From: Bimastos eiseni
Lineage: Eukaryota > Annelida > Clitellata > Crassiclitellata > Lumbricidae
Assembly: GCA_959347315.1 (NCBI GenBank)
Contig: OY365810.1
Location: 21,481,835 to 21,545,834 of the forward strand
Direction of reading: 5' to 3'
DNA: 64,000 bases
How positions within the stretch are numbered: the first letter of the stretch is position 1; each line of letters starts with the position of its first letter. The translations under genes and the position numbers were made by a program. Below are positions 34,301-46,478 of the stretch, in pieces. Under the pieces are notes generated by a model, which had not been told where the DNA came from, did not search any database, and saw nothing but the letters and a program-made list of their open reading frames with translations.

Positions 34301-35219
34301 TGTCGCTCTACTTGAGTATTTATCGCTCTACTTGAGTGTTTATCGCTCTACTTGAGTATTTATCGCTCTACTTGAGTGTTTATCGCTCTACTTGAGTATT
34401 TATCGCTCTACTTGAGTGTTTATCGCTCTACTTGAGTGTTTATCGCTCTACTTGAGTGTTTATCGCTCTACTTGAGTATTTATCGCTCTACTTGAGTGTT
34501 CATCGCTCTACTTGAGTATGCGATGTGTCGCTCTACTTGAGTGTTTATTGCTCTACTTGAGTATGTGATGTGTCGCTCTACTTGAGTATGTGATGTGTCG
34601 CTCTACTTGAGTATTTATCGCTCTACTTGAGTATGCGCAATGTCACTCTACTTGAGTGTTTATCGCTCTACTTGAGTATGCGATGTGTCGCTCTACTTGA
34701 GTGTTTATCGCTCTATTTGAGTGTTTATCGCTCTACTTGAGTGTTTATCGCTCTACTTGAGTATGCGATGTGTCGCTCTACTTGAGTATTTATCGCTCTA
34801 CTTGAGCATGCGCTGTGTCGCTCTACTTGAGCATTTATCGCTCTACTTGAGTATATCTATATGCGCTGTGTCGCTCTACTTGAGTATTTATCGCTCTACT
34901 TGAGTCTTTATCGCTCTACTTGAGTATATCTATATGCGCTGTGTCGCTCTACTTGAGTGTTTATCGCTCTACTTGAGTATTTATCGCTCTACTTGAGAAT
35001 TTATCGCTCTACTTGAGTATTTATCGATCTACTTGAGTATTTATCGCTCTCCTTGAGTCATTATCGCTCTACTTGAGTATATCTATATGCGCTGTGTCGC
35101 TGTACTTGAGTATTTATCGCTCTACTTGAGTATTTATCGCTCTACTTGAGTATTTATCGCTCTACTTGAGTATATCTATATGCGCTGTGTCGCTGTACTT
35201 GATTATGCGATGTGTCGCT
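34301..35219. repeat. 20-bp satellite, TATCGCTCTACTTGAGTGTT
   Basis: About 40 head-to-tail units. The CGCTCTACTTGAGT core is nearly invariant, while the linker changes between three forms: a 20-bp unit, a 24-bp unit with ATGCGATGTG, and a longer unit with ATATCTATATGCGCTGTG. The long unit recurs at intervals at 34850, 34925, 35080 and 35170, giving a higher-order pattern. There are no unique spacers. Confidence 0.95.
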
Positions 35220-36672
35220 CAGTTGCTAACATTCCGACAGCGAATATTGTTAGGCATTTCAAATGTATGTCGTACTCATGGAAAGCCGTTCTTCTTCCGT
35301 GAAGCTACAGCCACTGGTAAGGTTACGCGTGGATGTCTAGATCTGTAACAATTAGTCTGGTCAATTGCCTTAATGTCTTAATTTCCGACGCCTCGTAATC
35401 ATAGTCGATCCCACTGCATCATGGTCCATTAGTTTTAAGAAGCGACGCACTTTCTGTACATCCATTCATAACAAAGATTGATTCCCTGGCGGACGGGCAT
35501 TATTGCTGCCTGCATCATCACCATCATTACCATCTTCACCATCTTCATCATCAGTCCATTGGTCCACTTCCCGTAGCCATGGACAGCACCTGAACCGATT
35601 GATCTTCCGACCGGTAGCATTACATACACCACTGAAGGCAATGCAGGTATTTGCAAACACGACGCTCCAATGAGTCTACGACAAATGCGGATCAAGGTAA
35701 GAAACACGGACGGAACGAGAGGACGGACGGAAACAAAACGAATGTAGGCTATTTGCGGAGTCGAAGGAAATTATGAGAAAACTCATCACAAAGAAGATAT
35801 AAACAGAATAAGTTTTGTTCCTGCTCTGCCTGTCGTTCCTTGGTGCAATGGCAGACGTAAAACAAGGCCGACGACGACGACAAACGACAACAACCGTAAC
35901 AAATTACAGGACAGCAAAGGTTTGCATCAAAAGACGAGCAAGGCCTACGCCTATATATATATATATATATATATATACATGATCAGAGCAACCTTATTTA
36001 GCCTTTGCCTAGATATTTACAATGGAACATCGTCTTATATAGGGCCTACCGCCGATTTGGTAGCGCTCCAATAGGAACGGAATCGCCAGCATTAACGCCC
36101 TCTATCGCCCAGGAAACGCTTCATCCTTGTAATGGCGCGTTTATTAGTTGTAAGATACTTGACTCAGTCGAAACGCAACGTCAGCAAATAGATGACCAGT
36201 GCTGGTCTTCTTATGTGCGCTTGTGTGTAGGTGAGTGTGTATGTATAGGTGAGTGTGTATGTGTGTAGGTGTGTGTAGGTGGGTGCAGGTGAGTAGAGTG
36301 TATCTACTTGGAAGAAATTTTAGCTATACATCGGCGCAACTGACAGCAAGCGAAATAGGCCTTACACATTCGCTTGTAGTGGAAGAGGATGTAATAGTAA
36401 TACTGGAAGGCAGTAGTAGCAGTTAGTAGCTGTAGCGGAAGTGGAAGTAGTGGTAGTATACTAAGTAGTGGATGTAATAGTTGTATTAGTAGTAGCAGTA
36501 ATATAAGTAGTAACAGTGGCAGAAGTAGTTTGAGGCATAGTAAAAGGGAGAATAGGAAGTTGTAGAAATGACAGACAAGAAACACAATGTTGGAAAAAAT
36601 GAAGTGAAGATTGCGAATAGGAGAAGTAGAGACAGGAGAAAGGTGAACAGGATGAAAGAATGGAGAAAGAGC

Positions 36673-36728
<56 letters not shown>

Positions 36729-37484
36729 CAGAGTGGAAAGACAGATAAAGACATAGATGAAAAGAGTAAGATCGGAAGAGTTATTGCACATTAAGACGGT
36801 CTAAGCAAGCAAATGTATACATGCAGATTGAACGTGGGAATCATTAGCTGCTAAGGGAATGATATTCCGGCCTGGAGTAAGGACAATCAGCTGAGTAGAG
36901 CCTATTCATCTGAGCGTCTGTGGGTTGAAACGTGTGTCACAAGTTATTCATTTCAGTGTAGAAGACTAACTGCTCACAAAGAGATGCATCGATCGAATGG
37001 GTCTCAATGTGGCACTTTTAAGAAATCTCTTTCATGCAGTTGCATTGTAGGCGGCCGTCCGGTGAAGCGCATCGCTGTTTCTACGGTAATTCACGAGTCA
37101 TAGGCATAGACGATTGATGGCGTCTCTGTGAATCAGTTGAGTATCCGCTGACCTACGGTTATATACTTCAGAGGTCAACTGAGGCGGAGAACTCGAAACC
37201 CTTGATGGAACTGGATCCAGCAGATGATGTATTTCCACCAACTGGGGAGACCATTTCGTCGTTGCGTCCAGAGCAGCTATCGGTTTTGGCGTCAGTCCAG
37301 GGGCGGGGGAGGGCTCCTCCTTCATGGAACGCATTTATGCACCAATGCACACGATCCAGCAAAATGCCGTCGTTGATTCGAATGCGCGCCTGCATGAGTG
37401 CATTGACGCGAACGTGACAACTGAAACTGATAGCAGCCTGTGCACAAAGACAACGCACAGACGGATATGCCTACGAGGAGGAGA
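35220..37484. other. Intergenic DNA with small microsatellites
   Basis: (TA)n at 35952-35978, a GTGTGTAGGTG-type patch at 36220-36300, degenerate (AGT)n at 36400-36530 and (GA)n at 36675-36725. No gene is supported. Confidence 0.45.
36675..36725. repeat. (GA)n microsatellite
   Basis: About 25 GA dinucleotides within a purine-rich stretch. Confidence 0.95.
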
Positions 37485-37560
37485 TTGGGCTGGGAGCTGG
37501 AAGCGCTTCTGAGTAGGTAGCTTTGAAGAGGCTCTATATAAAACCAATGTTATTATAACA
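37485..37560 (+). mobile_element. LINE family B 3' tail fragment
   Basis: GCTGGAAGCGCTTCTGAGT, then TTTGAAGAGGCTCTATATAA, then ACCAATGTTATTATA. It parallels the end of 30380-30690 almost base for base. No body is recognised upstream. Confidence 0.65.
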
Positions 37561-37910
37561 GCATACATGGCATTATCATGCCGAAGGAATCGCCCATCTA
37601 TAGAAGGTCCATCTCGAACAGAATGAACCCAATGCATACCAGAACATCACTGATGGCGATTCAATTTCAAAGACTCCATTCAATAAGACCCGTTTACAGC
37701 CATCAGAATAGAAAATATCGATTATTGACCAAACAGTTTTGCTTGCCATCTGTGAACAAACATTCCATCGGATTCTCCATTATAATCTAATAGTTGAAGG
37801 CATCTATATATCTATTCTTACGTTGAAGGTGCGTCGAATTTCAGTGAAACAGCCGAGAAAATTGGGTTTCAGAATGACCTGAAAAGCACAGATATCTTCG
37901 CATTATTTTA

Positions 37911-37954
37911 TATAATATACACATAGATGTGTTTTTTATCATGTGTATATTATA
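37911..37954. repeat. 14-bp perfect inverted repeat
   Basis: TATAATATACACAT (37911-37924) and ATGTGTATATTATA (37941-37954), loop 16 nt. Confidence 0.8.
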
Positions 37955-38006
37955 TGTTGGACCTGTTTCGACATAGACGAAATAGCACGCGAAACTGAAA
38001 CTGATA

Positions 38007-38092
38007 GCCTAGTATCAGAGTCCTATAGTTACACTCAAAGCATTGGGAGAAGGGAAGTCCTTCTCCCAAACTATAGGACTCTGATACTAGGC
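38007..38092. repeat. Perfect 24-bp stem hairpin with inner stem
   Basis: Arms 38007-38030 and 38069-38092 are perfectly complementary over 24 bp (GCCTAGTATCAGAGTCCTAT and four more bases). A 13-nt bulge on the 5' side is followed by an inner 10-bp stem (TGGGAGAAGG / CCTTCTCCCA, 38044-38068) with a 5-nt loop. No coding frame or transposon terminus is associated with it. It could be a foldback element or a Dicer-type hairpin. Confidence 0.9.
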
Positions 38093-39014
38093 CATCTTCC
38101 TCGTAAGACTTTCGACGTGTATAATAGGTTCAGTCATACTACGCCGATTATAATCGCCAGGATCGAAGGTTACATCGTAAAATCCGTTCTAGGCGGCTAG
38201 AGTTTATTACGACGGTCACAAAACCTGATCTATTTCATCTGCCTATAAATCTCTTCAGTCCTAGCACATCGTCATAAACCGCCATTATATCATAACCTCC
38301 GCAAATGGCTTCTAGCAATCATTTCACTTATGAGCGTAGCGGGCGGAAGGTACTGACAATGGCTTGCCGTTACAAAAGTTACGAACACCGTCACTGAAAT
38401 AAAGAAATCATGAAGGAGGTCTATTCCATAAGACGTTCAATCCTACTCTAGGATTTTCGTCGTCATCATAACTGCAGTATATTGACGTGTGCATCGGCGA
38501 AATGCGAACAACAGGTTAAAACTTTTGTCTGGGAGGCTTGGAGATGAGCGTTAACTTAGCACTGCTAAGTCATTATAACCCGGACGAGTTAAGCCTTTGT
38601 AGAGTCTATCATGCCAGGATCAGAAGAAGATAGCGCACTGTATCTTTTACATAGCATATTTCTATCAAGTCTATAGACCACAAAAGAACAAGTTTGCTAT
38701 TCGCAATAACGGCATCAATCACAGAGAATGCGTCACAGTGCATGAAGCTATCGTCGTGTTTTACATCAGACCTCTTCAAATGGGATTCAACATCACTTCC
38801 TCCTCTTACTAAGACTTTATCGACTGCAATGAAGACATAAAACGGTTGATATAGTCGACTGAGTCCAACAGCGGACCCAGCAACGGAAATGTCGAATCAA
38901 TCAATCGGAAGTAGGAGAATGAGGAGAGGAGGAGAGAAGAAGTATAACGAGGAGGAGCAGAGGATGAAGACGAGGACTATGGCGAGGAGGAGAAACACTG
39001 CTCTTCGCTTCGAC
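38093..39014. other. Intergenic DNA
   Basis: Purine-rich GAGGAG patch at about 38915-38995; otherwise nothing recognised. Confidence 0.4.
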
Positions 39015-39208
39015 TGACAGTCCATCTATCCATCCGTCGTCCGTCCGTCCATCCATCTATCCATCATCCTATCCATCCATCCATCCATCCATCCGTCGGT
39101 CCTTCCGTCCATCCATCCATTCATCCATCCAGCCGTCCGTCCGTCCGTTCGTCCATCCATCCATCCATCAACCAATCCATCCATCCATGCATCCATCCGT
39201 CCGTCTGA
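39015..39208. repeat. (CATC/CGTC)n microsatellite
   Basis: Tetranucleotide CCAT/CCGT repeat with degenerate units. Confidence 0.93.
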
Positions 39209-39408
39209 TGTGAAAATGATTTATCCGATCGTCGCTGGAGAAGCGAAGGACGCAGAAGGAAGTTTGCCAATGCATCATCCAATGAATTGTCTCGCGTCGA
39301 TGGAATTTACGATCGAAAGACGTGGAATAATTCTCATCGAATCAAAGACAGTTGTTTTCCTACGTGTCTTATCCTTAATCACCCAACTTTCACACGACGC
39401 ACTCAAAC

Positions 39409-39443
39409 ACACACACACACACATACACACACACACACACACC
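39409..39443. repeat. (CA)n microsatellite
   Basis: About 17 CA dinucleotides with one interruption. Confidence 0.93.
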
Positions 39444-39759
39444 TGCACGCACACAATACCAAAGAGTTTCATCAATCATCGCAATTCTTAAATCGAGACC
39501 CGCCGACAGATATTCCGGACCGCTTGGCAGAGAAATTCGAAGGGCCCTTTGCAGAGAAAAATCCGGGCCATGGACATTGCAGTCACGGACCCCTTAGACG
39601 AGGGCGAATGAGGTAGCAATTAGACTATAATAAGGAAATATTCAAATGCTTGAAGCTTAAACTATTGTAGGTAAGTGTTAGTAATATTGTATTGAACAAG
39701 GTATAAACCCTTAGACCATTTTGTTTAACTGATTATAATATTTTTTATAAATTGATTGT

Positions 39760-39930
39760 GGACCTGGCTGGAACCCCTAAAATCGGTGACCCACTGGGCA
39801 TTTGCTTCTTTGTTCTCCCACTCAGCTGGTCTGACTTTCTCTCTTTTCGTTTGTTAAAGCATCGGTGACATTTCGCCCTAACGTTCATGACTTCAGTCTC
39901 TTGAAGCTCTATGGCAAATGCAACCGCCAA
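39760..39930 (+). repeat. Direct repeat, left copy
   Basis: Shares CTGGCTGG, CAGCTGGTCTGACTTTCTCT, GCATCGGTG, ACGTTCATG and TTTCAG/CTTCAG then TCTCTTGAAGCTCTATGGCA with 40855-40985, in the same order. It probably marks a duplicated or transposed segment. The type is unknown. Confidence 0.65.
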
Positions 39931-40854
39931 CTTTCGTCTAAAATGAAATTTCTTCTGCTAAATAATAGCGCTGTGTGCATTTAACTACACACGTATAAAG
40001 TAAATAACTGTAATTTCGTTTGTGACGAAGGAATACAAGCACAAATCTGGAGCACATAAACGAGGTGAAAAGCTAAGGTATAACTCATTTGAAAAGCCAA
40101 AACTCAGTAGTCTCACGTTATTTCAATTTGGAATTTCAAATTTGACAGATCGAAGCCCTTAATCACTTCTGCCTTGGCTGATTCTAAGGAATTAAGCACA
40201 CATGAACATTACCGAATGGACGAAGATTAAGTTAGTGGTCGTATCATAATTCCAAAAAGATGACAATATGAATAGGCCTGAAATTGAGAAAAATTTGAAA
40301 ATTGTGGAACCTATCGAAAGGCCTTTATAAAAAAAATTGATTAAAAAGTGAAGTACTTGAATGAATTACTCAAAAGAATTGTAGAATTGGTTTAATTTTT
40401 GGGCGAAAGAGGACTTGCTATCAGAGGTTCTTTATACAAAATTGATGACCAAAATAACATACATTTTCTTGGAATTATTTAGCTGTTAGCCCAGTTTGAT
40501 CAATTTCTAGAAGTAGGCCTACATTTTTTTAAAGTCAAACAAACTCAGGAGAATGGAGAATGCCTTTAGACCCAAAATCTTTCAGCAGATTCTTAAAATG
40601 ACCTTATCGAAGCATGCAGCACGAAAGTTGTTTAAGAAAATTTCTTCATTCAGAAAGAGACAGGTCAAAATCCTTTTGAATTTATCATAGTTGTAGGGCA
40701 ATTTAAGCCTACATATATTAAAGATAGGGTCCATGATATATTATGTGGTTGTACCCGTACTTTTATTATTTCAATTTGTTTTTTTACTTTCCCATATAGC
40801 CCAATGAAACATGTTGTTTAGAATTAGAGGCCCTTGACTGTTCTGCCCAGGGTC
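39931..40854. other. DNA between the two direct repeats
   Basis: About 0.92 kb, AT-rich, without coding motifs. If the flanking repeats are element ends, this would be its body, but no protein supports that. Confidence 0.4.
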
Positions 40855-40985
40855 CCGACATTTCTCTCGGCCGCCCTGGCTGGTCTGGCTTTCTCTATAG
40901 TCTTGTTATTTATCTGAGCATCGGTGGGATTTTGAACTGACGTTCATGGTTTCAGTCTCTTGAAGCTCTATGGCAACTGTCAGCT
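40855..40985 (+). repeat. Direct repeat, right copy
   Basis: Counterpart of 39760-39930; the most conserved part is TCAGTCTCTTGAAGCTCTAT followed by GGCAA. Confidence 0.65.
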
Positions 40986-42489
40986 AGCTGTCTGTGCGTT
41001 TCTGCTGTAGGATCTAAAACATTTCAGAGCACACTTGGCTCCCATACATACCCCTATGGAACCCGTATTGACCCAACATTTGTCCCTTCTAACGTCAAAT
41101 GAAAGAGCCCCGTCGGAACAAAATGGTGTCAATCGGATATATCTTACTCTGATGATAGAATAGACTGCTCTCTCTCTTGGCCTCGAGTGTGCAGCGTGAG
41201 TTAGCTATACTCTCTCCGAACTCGAATGCAGCATAGAAAACCTACTCACTCTTTTGAACTGTCTAAGAATACTGTTGATCGATTACCAAATTGCTTCTGT
41301 CAACTGTCCTAATAATAGAGTTTCCCATGACATTGGCAGGTGTTAACTTTTGTCGTATAGATTTAGTGCAATCACCTCGTCATGCAAGCCTCGCTTTCAG
41401 ATCCCTCAATTTCTCACAGCTATCATTGTGAATTGCACCAGAAATTTATTGAAAGTTGAGATAGGCTTTCGCAAGTTCAAATCTAAAAAAATATCGAATA
41501 CTCTAGCTCCGTTACCTTTTCGTGTTGCCGTGCATAATGGTAACTTGCAATTAGCCTACCTTAAGCTGTGACATGGAAAGACAGATATTGTATATGCGCC
41601 TTTACACATGAAAGTGACATTATCGTACTTATATGTAGCCTACAATAATTAAGGTGTAAGTACAATGTCAATAACTTTATGTTTAGTTTTCGATGAGTGT
41701 GTGATCGTCCAAATTCCAACCGAGCAGTTGTCAATCGTCCCATGTCTACAGAAGATACTCTGATACTTTGTGATAACCTGTAGTAACTTAATTCATCTCA
41801 AATTGCAATCTTTTCACTCTCGTAGGAATCGCCTTTTATATCTTCAAAAGTCGCTATATATAAATGCTCAGATACTTCATTATTCCGTACAATTGGGACT
41901 ATAAGTTGTGTTGGAGCTTTCTGTTGTCTGTCAATCTCCTCGTTTCTTTGTTGTCATACTAAATGGGCGCTTATTAGAATATTACAATTACTATTGCTTA
42001 TCGGTTCCATCCCTTTGACACGACAGAATGATAAGATGTTCGGTAAAACTGAATTTCCGCTTTTCTTTAAAGGTGTGTGTGTGTGTGTGTGTGTGTGATG
42101 GACTAATGATGAACCCATAATACCTGTATATGTCATACTTGACCGGAGTAATTAACACCGTTATGGACGATGTCTTGGTTGAGACCGACCGTCGCCAATT
42201 TCGTATGCTTAGCTAATCTATCAATAAGATCAAAACTATTTAAGATCATTTATGTGGAGCCTAAACTGAAATATCAGCTTGTCCAGGGGAGGGAATGCTG
42301 CATGCTATGTTTTCAAGTTGCGAGACCGAAGCTAATGCATCACTTCAGGCAAGTAAGATATTGTTCTATAAAGATATTGTTCCATAGAGATATTGTTCTA
42401 TAAAGAGACCAGTTTTTTGGAGGAAGGTGCAGTTGAAGCAGGTACCGACAGAAACAGAATTCCAAGATGAACTGAGCTGAGCGAAGAGC
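40986..42489. other. Intergenic DNA
   Basis: (GT)n at 42072-42097 and a triplicated 17-base motif ATATTGTTCTATAAAGA at 42358-42405. No gene is supported. Confidence 0.4.
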
Positions 42490-42490
42490 A

Positions 42491-42526
<36 letters not shown>

Positions 42527-42630
42527 CAGAGAGACAGACAGAGACAGAGGCAGAGGCAAAAGCAGAGACAGAGAAATAGATTGAACGAGAGATAGAGAGA
42601 GTGAAAGAGAGATAGAGAGAGAGAGCGAAA

Positions 42631-42698
<68 letters not shown>

Positions 42699-42765
42699 GA
42701 GAGGGGGAGAGAGAGAAAGAGAGAGGGAGAGGGAGAAAGAGAGAGGGAGAGGGAGAGAGAGAGAG
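42490..42765. repeat. (GA)n/(GACAGA)n homopurine-rich tract
   Basis: Almost pure purine strand with CAGAGA and GAGGGA variants. It could form triplex DNA. Frames here are artefacts. Confidence 0.95.
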
Positions 42766-43541
42766 TTCCGGTGACTCAGAATGTTTACAGGTGATAAACA
42801 AGAGATTTTAGCTCAAACAAAAGATTCAGAAGACTTGATAGAATTTAAAAAGTGGAAGAAGACAACACGTTTATATAAACAACGACAAATTAACCACTGT
42901 ATCGTAACGATGGCAATGGTGTAACTTTGCTGGAAGAAATGCAATCGGGCAACTCTGCAGGGGCTGACAATTTGAAGATGTGACCAAATGAGTTTCCAGG
43001 TATCCATGTCCCCAAGATGTACATAATAATGCAGTCAAACTGTGTATCGTGAACTCATTCAACCCAATGACAAAAAGGTGTTATATGATCCATTCGACCG
43101 ACGCTACATTTGATAGTGATGATGCGCTATTTATAAACTTCTTGCCTGAAAGGTACAGTAATATTGCTGCTGCACCTTTAAATTAATATTGGCTGTTGAT
43201 AATTTTCATCGATATTATTATATCATTATAATTATGCTGTGAAAGAACTACGTCTGTCTTATCCTATATCTCTTACTACCTCGGTTTCTATGTTTGCATG
43301 CTTCTGCATCTAAGCCAAGCGTGTTCTATATCTGAGAGAGACATGCTTCTATGTCGATGCTCATGAGAAACGTTGACCTAATGGCTTATTTTGATTGCAT
43401 CTGACAACGCTTTTATCAGAAGCCTTTTCCACGAAGGCATTGCTGACACGTGGCCAGTCGTGTGACAATGGCATCTGTCACTTGTGGCACCTGTCACCAT
43501 AAACAACCAAATGAAATCGGATGACCCTAAAGACGATAGCC
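42766..43541. other. Intergenic DNA
   Basis: Nothing recognised. Confidence 0.35.
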
Positions 43542-43934
43542 GTCTCTCTCTCTGTCTCTCGCTCTGTCTCTCTCTCTTTCCCTCTTTTTCTCTCTCTTTC
43601 TCTTTTCCTCTCTCTTTCCATCTCTCTTTTTTTCTTCCTCTGTTTTCCCCTCTCTTTTCTTTCTTTCTCTCCCTTTCTCTTTCTCTCTGTTTCTCTCTCT
43701 CTTTGTCGCTCTCTTTTCTCTTTCTCTTTTTCTCTTTCTTTCTCTCTCTTGTTTCTCTCTCTCTCTTGTTTCTCTCTCTCTCTCTCTCTTGTTTTCTCTC
43801 TCTTGTTTCTCTCTCTCTCTTGTTTTCTCTCTCTCTCTTGTTTTCTCTCTCTCTCTTGTTTTCTCTCTCTCTCTGTTGTCTCCTTTTCTCTTGCTCTCTT
43901 GCTCTCTCTTCTTCTCTCTCTTTCTGTCTCTCTC
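43542..43934. repeat. (CT)n-rich pyrimidine tract
   Basis: About 390 bases of nearly pure pyrimidine with TCTCTCTTGTTT units in the centre. Long Leu/Ser and Arg/Glu frames on either strand are artefacts. Confidence 0.95.
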
Positions 43935-44112
43935 TATCCATCCACCCATCCATCCACTCATACATCCACCCATCCATTCATCCATCCATTCATTCATCCA
44001 TCCATCAATTCATCCATCCATCCATCTACCCATCCATCCATCCATCTGTCTATTCATCCATCCATCCACTCATACATCCATCCATCCATTCATCCATCCA
44101 TCCATCTGTCTG
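43935..44112. repeat. (CATC)n microsatellite
   Basis: Tetranucleotide repeat continuing directly from the CT tract. Confidence 0.95.
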
Positions 44113-44756
44113 TTTCTTTATAAGGCACACAGTGGACGCTGTCCTTTTGTGGCGCTGTATAGCACAGGGCAGATGAATCGGAGAAGGGTAGACGTCGTCG
44201 AGTGCTCTTTAAGTATCAGCTTCGTTTACGTGGTCACCCGGAGGAGCACAACGCCGTCTAATGTAGTACAATGGATCATAGAAAACGCTATTTCAACGAC
44301 AAGTTACATCCAATTATATCATGAAGTTTGTTATCGAATAAGAAAGAAGACTTTGACGACACAGTCGAAGCTAAGACGAGTCATTCAGGAGAAATACATC
44401 GAACTCAAGAGAATAAATTTAATTTAAGTGAATAAAGAACATTCGTTAACACTAGATTCGTTGTCCAAATTAATGGCTGGCATCAGGAACGGACGATGAT
44501 GCGAAGGAGGATGTTCTAGATCTTATAAAATATGTAGATGGAGTAAAATGACTGATTTGTGCAAAGCATTTGGTGATGATTTAGCAGAATTAATTCGTGC
44601 TTGTGATTTCTGTATGAACTGAAGAATGGCGCTAAATAAAGGCCTACATGTACATGTATGTTCGGACACATGAAGCATTTGCAACCAATGTCTTCTGGGA
44701 TTATCATTTTGAATTTGAAGCTATTTGTTTATTTTTGTTTATTTATTCTGAAATTT
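44113..44756. other. Intergenic DNA
   Basis: A plus-strand frame continues from the microsatellite to 44427 with a basic, non-repetitive C-terminal part, but no family motif or splice context supports it as a gene. Confidence 0.35.
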
Positions 44757-44945
44757 TATACCGACCTTTTCCAAAATCTTTTGCTCAGAAGTGCATACGC
44801 CTTGACGGCCCAATTGCAGCTGTACTGCAGGGCAATTGTGCGCGAAAGACTTGCTCCAGGTACCTATACAGTGACTAACGCCTCGGATGAGGTTCGAACC
44901 CGCTCACTCAGCACACACTAGCCGATCAGCCACCATGCCACAGAA
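44757..44945 (-). mobile_element. tRNA-derived SINE
   Basis: On the minus strand it opens with a tRNA-like head (ATGGTGGCTGATCGGCTAG as A box, GGTTCGAACC at 44891-44900 as B box). The tail contains GGAGCAAGTCTTTCGCGC and then ACAATTGCCCTGCAGTAC. Tail and order match the SINE at 59335-59520. This is a pseudogene-like head, not a tRNA gene, because the cloverleaf arms are not maintained. Confidence 0.75.
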
Positions 44946-45002
44946 GATAGGGTAACGATGTCAAAGACAGAACGTTGTGTGCAACAACTCAATATAGGCG
45001 CA

Positions 45003-45803
45003 TTATTGTCCCTACGCCGAGTTGTCATTGCGTCAAATTGTCATTGCGCCAAATTGTCATTGCGCCAAATTGTCATTGCGCCAAATTGTCATTGCGCCGA
45101 ATTGTCATTGCGCCAAATTGTCATTGCGCCAAATTGTCATTGCGCCAAATTGTCATTGCGCCAAATTGTCATTGCGCCAAATTGTCACTGCGCCGAATTG
45201 TCATTGCGCCGAATTGTCCCTGCGCCGAATTGTCACTGCGCCAATTTGTCATTGCGTCGAATTGTCATTGCGCCAAATTGTCATTGCGCCGAATTGTCAC
45301 TGCGCCGAATTGTCATTGCGCCGAATTGTCCCTGCGCCGAATTGTCACTGCGCCGAATCGTCATTGCGCCGAATTGTCATTGCGCCAAATTGTCATTGCG
45401 CCGAATTGTCATTGCGCCAAATTGTCATTGCGCCGAATTATCCCTGCGCCGATTTGTCAGTGCGCCGAATTGTCATGCGCCAATTTGTCATTGCGCCAAA
45501 TTGTCATTGCGCCAAATTGTCATTGCGCCAAATTGTCATTGCGCCAAATTGTCATTGCGCCAAATTGTCATTGCGCCGAATTGTCACTGCGCCGAATTGT
45601 CATTGCGCCGAATTGTCCCTGCGCCGAATTGTCACTGGGCCAAATTGTCATTGCGCCAAATTGTCATTGCGCCGAATTGTCATTGCGCCAAATTGTCATT
45701 GCGCCGAATTGTCATTGCGCCAAATTGTCATTGCGCCAAATTATCCCTGCGCCGAATTGTCATGCGCCAAATTATCATTGCGGTAAACTATCATTGCGCT
45801 GAA
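45003..45803. repeat. 16-bp satellite, GCGCCAAATTGTCATT
   Basis: About 49 head-to-tail units. Two main types alternate, GCGCCAAATTGTC and GCGCCGAATTGTC, with CATT, CACT or CCCT linkers. A block of four G-type units recurs at about 45190-45240, 45290-45350 and 45575-45635, showing higher-order duplication. No unit contains a stop in any plus frame, so frames of 254-300 codons run through all three phases. These are not proteins. Confidence 0.96.
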
Positions 45804-45932
45804 TTTACCCTTTTAGCCAGACTAATAATGATAGCTGCTATTTCTGGTTGCCATCAATAACTTCGCGACATTCGAGAATTCATTAGGCGACAGATTTTCG
45901 TCTGTAGACGACTTTTCTCCACTTACATGCAA

Positions 45933-46228
45933 TCTCTTTCTCTCTGTCTCTCTCTGTCTCTCTGTCTCTCTGTCTCTCTGTCTATCTCTGTCTCTCTCTG
46001 TCTCTCTCTGTCTCTCTCTGTCTCTATCTGTCTGTCTCTGTCTATCTCTGTCTCTGTCTGTCTCTGTCTGTCTCTGTCTGTCTCTGTCTGTCTCTGTCTG
46101 TCTCTGTCTGTCTCTGTCTGTCTCTGTCTGTCTCTGCCTGTCTCTGCCTCTCTGTCTCTCTCTGTCTCTCTCTGTCTCTCTCTGTCTCTCTCTGTCTCTC
46201 TCTGTCTCTCTCTATCTATCTATCATTT

Positions 46229-46314
<86 letters not shown>

Positions 46315-46446
46315 TATCTTACTCTCTGTGTTTGTATGTCTCTCATTCTCTCTGTCTCTCTCTATGTCTCTCTCTATGTCTCTCTCTATGTCTCTCTCTA
46401 TGTCTCTCTCTATGTCTCTCTCTATGTCTCTCTCTGCTTCTCTGTC

Positions 46447-46477
<31 letters not shown>

Positions 46478-46478
46478 T
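45933..46478. repeat. (CTGTCT)n / (CT)n / (CTATGT)n microsatellite
   Basis: Successive homogeneous domains: TCTCTG, a GTCTGTCTCT 10-mer like that at 22583, CT dinucleotides, a short TA block at 46291-46317, then TCTCTCTATG 10-mers. Confidence 0.95.

Noticed and set aside
34301..35219. Possible CRISPR-like array
   Set aside because: Units abut with recurrent, not unique, linkers, and the DNA is plainly eukaryotic; it is a satellite.
43378..44427. Long Leu/Ser and Arg/Glu frames around 43.4-44.4 kb
   Set aside because: CT and CATC simple sequence; the short unique tail to 44427 has no recognisable motif.
45003..45860. Three overlapping 254-300 residue frames
   Set aside because: Product of a 16-bp satellite without stops; the same peptide repeat appears in every frame.
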